The position numbers and the translations under genes were made by a program. This document shows, in pieces, positions 9,764 to 16,256 of a stretch of DNA of 16,256 nt. The stretch spans positions 1 to 16,256 of the forward strand of contig JAKAHL010000012.1 in assembly GCA_021815005.1 (NCBI GenBank), in the 5' to 3' direction. Below the pieces are notes generated by a model. That model did no database searches. It saw only the letters and a list, made by a program, of their open reading frames with translations, and was not told where the DNA came from. How positions within the stretch are numbered: the first letter of the stretch is position 1; each line of letters starts with the position of its first letter. This DNA is from Chloroflexota bacterium (GTDB lineage Bacteria > Chloroflexota > Limnocylindria > Limnocylindrales > CSP1-4).

Positions 9764-10930
9764 CTATTCGTCGGGTCGGGCGGACGTGCCGCCGGCCGGG
9801 CGGCCGGCGGTGCCGCCGACGCCCGGCCGGCTCTCGTACGTCTCGGCCTCGAGCGCGCCGCGGTCGCCGCGGGCCAGCAGGAACAGCCCGACGCCGAACG
9901 CCACCGCGAGCCCGAGAAACGCGTAGACCTGCTCGTTCTCGGACAGCACGACGGACAGCACCGCCAGGACGACGCAGATCAGGTAGATCACCAGCACGGT
10001 CTGGGCGTGGCTGAGGCCCAGGTCCAGCAGCCGGTGGTGGATGTGCCCGCGGTCCGGCGTGAACGGCGAGCGCCCGGTGGCGAGGCGCCGGACGATGATC
10101 CAGAACGTGTCGATGATCGGGACGCCCAGGACCAGCAGCGCCACCGCCACCTTGGCGGCGCCGAGGATCGCGAGGATCGCGAGCATGTAGCCGACGAACA
10201 TGACGCCGGTGGTGCCGATGAAGACCTTGGCCGGGTGGAAGTTCCAGCGCAGGAAGCCGAGCAGCGCGCCGGCCAGGGCAAAGCACAGGACCCCCACCAG
10301 CGGCTGGCCCGTGACGCCGATCACGGTCGTGAGCGAGATGGTCCCCAGCGTCACCGCCGCGATGAACGCGATCCCGGACGACAGGCCGTCGAGCCCGTCG
10401 ATGAAGTTGATGCTGTTGATCATGCCCAGGATCCAGACCACGGTGAAGCCGGCGGCGGCCGCGACCCCGAGCGGGATGGTGCCGGGCCCCAGCGGGTTGT
10501 TCAGGATGGCCGGCACCACGCCCGCGAGCACGGGGACGGCCGCGACCACGAGCTGCGTCAGCAGCTGCCAGCGCGCCCGGAGCTGGAGCAGGTCGTCGAG
10601 CAGGCCCAGCAGCGCCGCCAGCGCGCCGCCGGCCAGCACCGCCAGGAAGGTTGACGTCTCCGGCCGGTTGGGGTCGGGGATGAGGTCGCTGTGCTCGTTG
10701 AGCACCACCACGACGGTGGCCACGAGCAGGTAGGCGACCGCGACCGCGACGCCGCCCCCGCGCGGGACCGGGGTCGCGTTCACGCGGCGGCTGTTGGGCT
10801 CGTCGAGGGCGCCCAGCCGCCGCGCCGCGCGGATGACGATCGGCGTTGCGACCAGCGACAGCACGGCCGCGACCGCGAACGCTGCGACGACGATCGGCAG
10901 GACGGTGCCGAACGCCGGGATGAGGTGCAT
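9764..10930 (-). CDS. WecA/MraY-family polyprenyl-phosphate sugar-1-phosphate transferase, variant metal motif
   Basis: Multi-pass membrane enzyme of the family that moves a sugar-1-phosphate (usually GlcNAc-1-P) from a UDP-sugar onto undecaprenyl or decaprenyl phosphate, starting wall-linked glycan or teichoic/arabinogalactan-type polymers. In 388 residues the family motifs are NATPVPRGGG (51-60), GLLDDLLQL (109-117) with D112-D113, NSINFIDGLDGL (172-183), and the UDP-sugar loop DRGHIHHRL (293-301). About ten hydrophobic helices are visible. The usual GDxGS motif reads GTTGV (239-243), so a conserved Asp is Thr. A 35-residue Gly/Ala/Arg-rich tail looks disordered. The ATG has AGGAG 13 nt upstream, rather far. 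WecA-like is favoured over MraY by the HxHH loop and by context. It ends in TAG. Confidence 0.88.
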   Translation of the reverse strand: MHLIPAFGTVLPIVVAAFAVAAVLSLVATPIVIRAARRLGALDEPNSRRVNATPVPRGGGVAVAVAYLLVATVVVVLNEHSDLIPDPNRPETSTFLAVLAGGALAALLGLLDDLLQLRARWQLLTQLVVAAVPVLAGVVPAILNNPLGPGTIPLGVAAAAGFTVVWILGMINSINFIDGLDGLSSGIAFIAAVTLGTISLTTVIGVTGQPLVGVLCFALAGALLGFLRWNFHPAKVFIGTTGVMFVGYMLAILAILGAAKVAVALLVLGVPIIDTFWIIVRRLATGRSPFTPDRGHIHHRLLDLGLSHAQTVLVIYLICVVLAVLSVVLSENEQVYAFLGLAVAFGVGLFLLARGDRGALEAETYESRPGVGGTAGRPAGGTSARPDE

Positions 10931-10975
10931 CGCGAGAGGTTTGCTCCTGGGCGTTCTGGTGGCGTCAGGCGCCGC

Positions 10976-12313
10976 TCAGCCGCGAGCCTGCGGCAGGCCA
11001 GGCACGGGGAAGCGGCCCGTCAGCTCGCGGACCTCGCCGCGGATCCGCTCGTGCGCGGCGGCGTCTGCCCGGCCGCGGATGGCGTCCACGATGAGCTGGC
11101 CGATCTGGCGCATCTCCGCTGGCCCCATGCCGCGGGTCGTCGTGGCCGGCGTGCCGATCCGGATCCCGGACGCGACGTTGGGCGGGTTCTGGTCGAACGG
11201 GATGGCGTTCTTGTTGACCGTGACGCCCACGTCGTCCAGCAGCGTCTCCGCCTCCCGGCCGGTCACGCCCAGCGGCGTCACGTCCACGAGCATCAGGTGG
11301 TTGTCGGTGCCGCCCGAGACGAGGCGGGCGCCGGCCCCGGCGAGCGTCTCCGCCAGGACCCGGGCGTTCTCCACCGTGCGGGCCTGGTCGGCACGGAACG
11401 CGTCGGTCTGGGCCAGGTGGAGGGCGACGGCCTTGGCCGCGATGACGTGCATCAGCGGACCCCCCTGGACGCCGGGGAACACGCTCTTGTCCACGGCCGC
11501 CGCGAGGGTGCTCTTGCCGAGCGCCGGGAAGTCCGCCCGGTCGATGCCCGCGGGGAGATCCGCCCGGGCGAAGACGAGGCCGCCGCGCGGGCCGCGCAGG
11601 GTCTTGTGGGTGGTGGTGGTCACCAGGTCCGCGTGGGGGAACGGGCTCGGGTGGAGGCCCGCGGCCACGAGGCCGGCGAAGTGGGCCATGTCCACGAACA
11701 GCAGCGCCCCGACGCCGTGGGCGATGGCCGCCAGGCGCTCGAAGTCCCAGACGCGCGGGTAGGCGGAGGCGCCGGCGACCAGCAGCTTGGGCCGCACCTC
11801 CCTGGCCTGGGCCTCGATCGCGTCGTAGTCCAGGCGCTCGGTGACCTTGTCCACCCCGTAGGCGTGGACCTCGTACAGGCGCCCGGAGAAGTTGACCGGC
11901 GAGCCGTGGGTCAGGTGTCCGCCGTGGGCCAGGCTCAGGCCGAGGATCTTGTCGCCGGGGCGGACGACCGCGAAGTAGGCGGCCATGTTCGCCTGCGCGC
12001 CCGAGTGGGGCTGAACGTTGACGTGGTCGGCGCCGGGGAACAGCGCCAAGGCGCGGGCCCGGGCGAGGTCCTCCACCACGTCCACGTACTCGCAGCCGCC
12101 GTAGTAGCGCTTGCCGGGCAGGCCCTCGGCGTACTTGTTGGTCAGCCAGGAGCCCTGCGCCTCCTCGACCGCCGCGTAGACGTAGTTCTCGCTCGCGATG
12201 AGCTCGATCTTGTCCGTCTGGCGGTGGCGCTCGCTCTCCATCGCGGCCCACAGTTCGGGGTCCACCGCGGAGATGGGGGCCCAGGCGGCGGACGGAACGG
12301 CGGACTCGGGCAC
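10976..12313 (-). CDS. glyA: Serine hydroxymethyltransferase
   Basis: PLP enzyme that interconverts serine and glycine while loading tetrahydrofolate with a one-carbon unit, feeding purine, thymidylate and methionine/SAM synthesis. The 445 residues show [14 protein letters not shown] (36-49), [15 protein letters not shown] (59-73), the PLP-contacting DMAHFAGL (208-215) and the Schiff-base lysine K237 in [14 protein letters not shown], then [17 protein letters not shown]. The segment between GGLVFAR and VFPGVQGG is longer than in E. coli ([17 protein letters not shown] added). The start is GTG at 12313, fixed by AGGAGG six bases upstream. The frame is open to an ATG at 12547, but that part is low-complexity and overlaps tsaC. 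It ends in TGA, 45 bp before the WecA-like gene. Confidence 0.96.
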   Translation of the reverse strand: MPESAVPSAAWAPISAVDPELWAAMESERHRQTDKIELIASENYVYAAVEEAQGSWLTNKYAEGLPGKRYYGGCEYVDVVEDLARARALALFPGADHVNVQPHSGAQANMAAYFAVVRPGDKILGLSLAHGGHLTHGSPVNFSGRLYEVHAYGVDKVTERLDYDAIEAQAREVRPKLLVAGASAYPRVWDFERLAAIAHGVGALLFVDMAHFAGLVAAGLHPSPFPHADLVTTTTHKTLRGPRGGLVFARADLPAGIDRADFPALGKSTLAAAVDKSVFPGVQGGPLMHVIAAKAVALHLAQTDAFRADQARTVENARVLAETLAGAGARLVSGGTDNHLMLVDVTPLGVTGREAETLLDDVGVTVNKNAIPFDQNPPNVASGIRIGTPATTTRGMGPAEMRQIGQLIVDAIRGRADAAAHERIRGEVRELTGRFPVPGLPQARG

Positions 12314-12435
12314 GGGGAACCTCCTCGGCTCAGGACGAACGGTCACGGCGACCGGCGCATTGTCCCACGAGTCGGCGTCGGGGCGGACGGATTCCGCCGC
12401 GGCGTCCCGAGCCGCGGCGTGCCGGGGCCGCGCCG
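12314..12435 (-). promoter_or_regulatory. glyA upstream region with direct and inverted repeats
   Basis: The 122-bp gap between tsaC and glyA holds two identical 10-bp direct repeats, GCCGCGGCGT at 12396-12405 and 12411-12420 (period 15), each containing the palindrome CCGCGG. An overlapping 6-bp inverted repeat, GGCGGA (12382-12387) and TCCGCC (12393-12398), is also present. A GACAAT hexamer (complement at 12359-12364) is a possible -10 box about 46 nt before the start, but no good -35 box is seen. The repeats would lie just upstream of such a promoter. I see no glycine or SAM riboswitch core. Confidence 0.25.
12320..12325 (-). promoter_or_regulatory. Ribosome binding site deciding the glyA GTG start
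   Basis: GAGGAGG lies six bases before a GTG codon at 12311-12313. This places the glyA start there rather than at the upstream ATG of the same frame, which lies inside tsaC. Confidence 0.8.
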
Positions 12436-13104
12436 CTACGCCTCGTCCACGTCCCAGGTGCCGATGGCGTGGGCGATGCCGGCCCGGGTGAGCGCCGCCG
12501 CGATGTCGGCGGACGGGATGGCGCCCTCGCGCAGGACCGACGGCCACTCGAGCGTGCAGTCCACGACGGTCGAGGCCTGGCCGCCGCGGATCGGCCCGCC
12601 GTCCAGCACGAGCGCGAGGGACCCGCCCAGCCGCTCGAGGATCTCGGCCGCGTCGCGCGCGTCGGGCTCGCCGGACCGGTTGGCGGACGTGGTGGGCAGC
12701 GGGCCGAGGGCCGCGGCGAGCGCCCGCGGTGCCGGGTGGTCGGGCACGCGCACGCCGATGGTGGGCGCGCCACCTGCCAGCACGCGCGGCAGGCGAGCCT
12801 CGGGGCGCACCGGGAGGACGAGGGTGAGGCCGCCGGGCCAGAACCGCGTCGCCAAGGCCGCGGCAGCCGGCGACACGGCGCCCAACTCGCCCGCCTGCGC
12901 GGCGTCGGCCAGCAGCACGGCCACGGCTTTCTCGGGCGGGCGCCCCTTGGCGGCGAACAGCCGCTCGATGGCGTCCGGCAGCGCCATGTCGGCGGCGATC
13001 CCGTACACGGTGTCGGTGGGCACGGCCACGATGCCACCGGCTCGCAGCAGGCCAACGGCCTCGGCGCGGGCGGCGGGCGTGTCCGGGACGAGGCGCGCGG
13101 TCAC
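12436..13104 (-). CDS. tsaC: L-threonylcarbamoyladenylate synthase (Sua5/YrdC/TsaC family)
   Basis: Makes threonylcarbamoyl-AMP from threonine, bicarbonate and ATP, the first step of the universal t6A37 modification of ANN-decoding tRNAs. The 222 residues form one YrdC domain without the extra C-terminal Sua5 domain. Visible motifs are [12 protein letters not shown] (29-40), [13 protein letters not shown] (53-65) with the basic ligand residues, [11 protein letters not shown] (89-99), IGVRVPDHP (116-124), [10 protein letters not shown] (138-147) and STVVD (178-182). The GTG start overlaps the TGA of the HAD gene (GTGA), so the two are translationally coupled. It ends in TAG. The same gene sits between prmC and the atp operon in Mycobacterium and Bacillus. 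Confidence 0.95.
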   Translation of the reverse strand: MTARLVPDTPAARAEAVGLLRAGGIVAVPTDTVYGIAADMALPDAIERLFAAKGRPPEKAVAVLLADAAQAGELGAVSPAAAALATRFWPGGLTLVLPVRPEARLPRVLAGGAPTIGVRVPDHPAPRALAAALGPLPTTSANRSGEPDARDAAEILERLGGSLALVLDGGPIRGGQASTVVDCTLEWPSVLREGAIPSADIAAALTRAGIAHAIGTWDVDEA

Positions 13105-14099
13105 GCGGCCCCCCGTTTCCCGGCCTCGATCGGCGCGGTCGTCGCCGACGCCGCGGACTCGAGCCCGGCCTCGGCGCGCAGCCGCTCCGCGTTGGCCGCC
13201 GCCTCGCGCGGGGAGGCCAGCACGATCTGCTCGATCAGCTGCGCCGCGCCCTCGTCGGCCACCGGGCGGGCGAGGTAGCGCGCGACGCGACGCACCTCGG
13301 AAACGGCCGTGGGCATGGCCGCGCCGTGGCCGGCGTCCCCGATCATCTCGGCGTCGTTGAGCGAGTCGCCGATCGCCATCACCGCGCCCATGGGGATCCC
13401 CCCCTCGTGCGCCAGCCAGGCCACGGCGCGCCCCTTGGAGACCCCGGGCGCCACGAACTCCAGGAACCGGGGGTGCGACACCGTCACGTCCGCCCGGCCC
13501 GCGAAGTGGCAGCGCGCGTCGGCCACCAGCTCCATCGGCCGCCCGGGCTCGCCCACCGCGATGACCTTGCTCACCGGGTGCGTCACGGCCGCCGCCAGGT
13601 CCGGCACGATGCGCGCGTCGGTGCCCACGTAGGCGGAGTAGTCCGCGAACGACGGGTCGCCCTCCCAGACGACGATGCGCTCCAGGTCGTTGAGGTGCGG
13701 GTCGAGCCCGCGGGCCCGGCACCAGGCGATCGCCTCGCGGGTCGCCGCCGCCGACAGCGGCGCGTGGTGGAGGACGCGGCCCACTCGGCCCCGCGCGTGG
13801 GCGCTGGCGGGCAGGGACGCCTGGGGGCGCAGGGGCATCGCCCGGATCACGGCCCCCTGGTGCCCGATGAGCGGCATGTCCAGCCCCAGCAGGCTGGCGA
13901 ACACGACGGCCGAGCTGGGCATCCGCCCGGTGGCAAGCGACACGCGGACGCCGCGCCGGACCGCCTCGCCGATCGCCGCGCGCGTCCGGGGCCCGATCTG
14001 CAGGTCCTCGCCCACGAGGGTCCCGTCGATGTCCAGCACCACCATCCGGACCGGGAAGGCGGGCTCGGGGCGCACCGCGGGCCGGTAGTCCGGGATCAC
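13101..14099 (-). CDS. Cof-type HAD-superfamily phosphatase, substrate unknown
   Basis: Haloacid-dehalogenase-fold hydrolase of the Cof/IIB subtype, which typically dephosphorylates sugar phosphates, nucleotides or flavin/PLP-type cofactors. All four motifs are present in 332 residues: DIDGT (23-27) with nucleophile D23 and acid D25, LATGR (55-59), K222 in SKGRAV, and GDSLND (244-249). The region between motifs II and III (about 80-215) is the C2B cap. An 18-residue lead and an alanine-rich tail of about 30 residues lie outside the fold. The start is the GTG at 14099, which forms a GTGA overlap with the prmC stop; an ATG in front of VVLDIDGT would be the alternative. It is not part of the classic prfA-prmC-sua5 cluster as I know it. 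It ends in TGA. Confidence 0.88.
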   Translation of the reverse strand: MIPDYRPAVRPEPAFPVRMVVLDIDGTLVGEDLQIGPRTRAAIGEAVRRGVRVSLATGRMPSSAVVFASLLGLDMPLIGHQGAVIRAMPLRPQASLPASAHARGRVGRVLHHAPLSAAATREAIAWCRARGLDPHLNDLERIVVWEGDPSFADYSAYVGTDARIVPDLAAAVTHPVSKVIAVGEPGRPMELVADARCHFAGRADVTVSHPRFLEFVAPGVSKGRAVAWLAHEGGIPMGAVMAIGDSLNDAEMIGDAGHGAAMPTAVSEVRRVARYLARPVADEGAAQLIEQIVLASPREAAANAERLRAEAGLESAASATTAPIEAGKRGAA

Positions 14100-15052
14100 G
14101 GGCGGTTCCCCGCCCCGGCCCCCGGCCGGGGCCCCACGCGGGCCAGCCGCGGCAGACCGGCGAGGTCCGCCTGCACGCTGCACCGCCAGCCTGGCAGCCG
14201 GTGCGCCGCCGCCGCAACGACGGCGTCGCCCTGGTCCGCGCCGATCTCGAGCAGCGCGACCCCGTCGGGCGTCAGGGCGTCCGGCAGGCGGTCCAGCAGC
14301 CGCCGCACGAGGTCCAGCCCGTCGGGCCCGCCGTCGAGCGCGGTCCGAGGCTCGAAGGAGAGGTCGCGCGCGAGGCCGTCGAGCTGGGCCGTCGCGACGT
14401 AGGGCAGGTTGGCGCAGACCACCGCGCACCGCGGGTCCACGACCGGCGGCAGCAGGTCCGCCTCCACGAACACCAGCCGGTCCGCAAGGCCGTGGCCCAC
14501 GGCATTCTCGCGGGCAAGCTGCAGCGCGTCCGCGGACACGTCGGTGGCCACGACGACAACGTGCTCGGCCATGCGCCGGGCCCGGAGCGCCGCGAGGAGC
14601 GCGATGGCGATCGCCCCCGAGCCGGCGCCCACGTCGGCCACGCGGAGGGCGGGGGCGCCGGGCTGGCGCGGCGTGGCCGTGAGGCGGCGGACCACCTCGG
14701 CCAGCGCCGCGTCCACGAGCAGCTCCGTCTCCGGGCGCGGGATCAGGGCGCGGGGGTCGGTCGCGATGGCCAAGCCGTGGAACTCGCGGAAGCCGCGGAT
14801 GTAGGCGACCGGCTCGCCGGCCTCGCGGCGCGCGACCTCGGCGGCGAACTGCGCCCGCGGCCCAGCCCCCACGGGCGCCTCCGGGTGGGCGATCACGCCG
14901 ATCCGGTCCACGCCCAGCACGTGGCCGAGCAGCAGCTCCGCGTCCAGTCGCGGCGAGCCCGACCCCGACGCGTCCAGCCGCGCGGCGGCCTCGGCCACCA
15001 GCGCCGCCACGGTGCCCGCCGTCGCCGCCACGTTGCGCGAGGTGTCGGCCAC
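14096..15052 (-). CDS. prmC: Peptide chain release factor N5-glutamine methyltransferase PrmC (HemK), NLPY variant
   Basis: SAM-dependent enzyme that methylates the glutamine of the GGQ motif in release factors RF1 and RF2, which speeds peptide release. The 318 residues have the N-terminal helical substrate domain (SPRLDAELLLGHVLGVDR, 33-50), then FREFHGL and IPRPETELLVD (104-114), SAM motif I VADVGAGSGAIAIAL (138-152), the acidic ATDVSADAL (169-177) and FEPRTALDGGPDGLDL. The active-site motif reads NLPY (215-218) instead of the usual NPPY; Asn and Tyr are kept. The start is GTG, 3 bp after the prfA TAG, with GGAG inside the prfA 3' end. Its substrate RF1 is the adjacent gene. It ends in TGA within a GTGA overlap. 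Confidence 0.94.
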   Translation of the reverse strand: MADTSRNVAATAGTVAALVAEAAARLDASGSGSPRLDAELLLGHVLGVDRIGVIAHPEAPVGAGPRAQFAAEVARREAGEPVAYIRGFREFHGLAIATDPRALIPRPETELLVDAALAEVVRRLTATPRQPGAPALRVADVGAGSGAIAIALLAALRARRMAEHVVVVATDVSADALQLARENAVGHGLADRLVFVEADLLPPVVDPRCAVVCANLPYVATAQLDGLARDLSFEPRTALDGGPDGLDLVRRLLDRLPDALTPDGVALLEIGADQGDAVVAAAAHRLPGWRCSVQADLAGLPRLARVGPRPGAGAGNRP

Positions 15053-15055
15053 GGC

Positions 15056-16156
<1,101 letters not shown>

Positions 16157-16182
16157 GGGTTCGGCTGGTCTCGGGCTGCGGG

Positions 16183-16256
16183 TCAGGCGTCGGGGCTGCC
16201 GGACGTGCCCGTCGGCCGGCCGTCGGCGGCGGCGCGCGCCCTGGCGGCGGTCACGC
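16183..16256 (-). CDS. C-terminal fragment of an unidentified gene
   Basis: The last bases keep an open frame of 23 residues, rich in Ala, Arg and Gly (VTAARARAAADGRPTG and so on), ending in TGA 26 bp before the prfA start. The spacing suits the end of an upstream gene in the same operon. The composition is uninformative and I do not recognise it. In related clusters the gene before prfA is often rpmE or a DUF1385-type membrane protein, but nothing here proves either. Chance openness in GC-rich DNA is possible. Confidence 0.25.
   Translation of the reverse strand, partial: VTAARARAAADGRPTGTSGSPDA

Noticed and set aside
12314..12435. Glycine or SAM riboswitch before glyA
   Set aside because: The gap is only 122 bp and shows simple repeats, with none of the conserved core sequences of those riboswitches that I know.
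12314..12547. Longer glyA start at an ATG at 12547
   Set aside because: It would overlap tsaC and add a low-complexity stretch; the GTG at 12313 has a perfect ribosome site and gives the usual N-terminus.
10691..13360. Very long plus-strand open frame (889 codons) opposite the WecA-like gene, glyA and tsaC
   Set aside because: It mirrors well-supported minus-strand genes. High GC suppresses stop codons on the opposite strand, and its translation is low-complexity Arg/Ala/Gly/Asp without any recognisable domain.
14100..14429. Upstream extension of the HAD gene by 110 residues
   Set aside because: It lies inside prmC in another frame and is low-complexity; the GTGA overlap gives a natural start.
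16157..16256. N-terminal extension of prfA into the open frame upstream
   Set aside because: The upstream residues are Arg/Pro-rich with no likeness to RF1, while the ATG start matches the family N-terminus.

Overview
This window is an ordinary, densely packed housekeeping region from a high-GC bacterium (roughly 70% GC by eye). All supported genes lie on the minus strand, so transcription runs from the right end towards base 1. I see no mobile element, CRISPR array, tRNA or rRNA gene, or phage gene. The gene order, the single-TM AtpF, the one small AtpZ/AtpI-like protein, MreB next to MurA, and the flavour of several proteins suggest a deep-branching, probably monoderm lineage. Chloroflexota (for example the uncultured Limnocylindria-type soil and freshwater groups) is my first guess and an actinobacterial class my second. 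This placement is inference.

Reading in the direction of transcription, the right part (about 16.2 to 9.8 kb) holds translation and central metabolism genes. A fragment of an unidentified gene comes first. It is followed by prfA (release factor 1), prmC (which methylates release factors), a Cof-type HAD phosphatase and tsaC/sua5 (first step of the tRNA t6A modification). These last three are joined by 4-bp GTGA stop/start overlaps. Then come glyA (serine hydroxymethyltransferase, with an upstream repeat region of its own) and a WecA/MraY-like polyprenyl-phosphate sugar-1-phosphate transferase.

The middle part (9.57 to 2.46 kb) is a complete F1Fo ATP synthase operon in canonical order: atpZ/I-like, then a, c, b, delta, alpha, gamma, beta and epsilon (atpB-E-F-H-A-G-D-C). 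The c-subunit lacks the Na+ ligands, so a proton-driven enzyme is predicted. The 194-bp gap before atpZ is the most likely place for the operon promoter. The left part holds murA (first committed step of peptidoglycan synthesis), only 2 bp after atpC, and then mreB (cell-shape actin homologue).

The order prfA-prmC-tsaC-glyA-wec-atp-murA-mreB is a condensed form of the arrangement known from Bacillus and, in part, from Mycobacterium. No new system is evident. The points of interest are residue-level oddities: MurA with Asp in place of the fosfomycin-target Cys, a WecA-like enzyme without the conserved Asp of its GDxGS motif, PrmC with NLPY instead of NPPY, and an 8-residue insert in the ATP synthase alpha subunit. 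There are also several intercistronic hairpins and an unusual preference for TAG stop codons.
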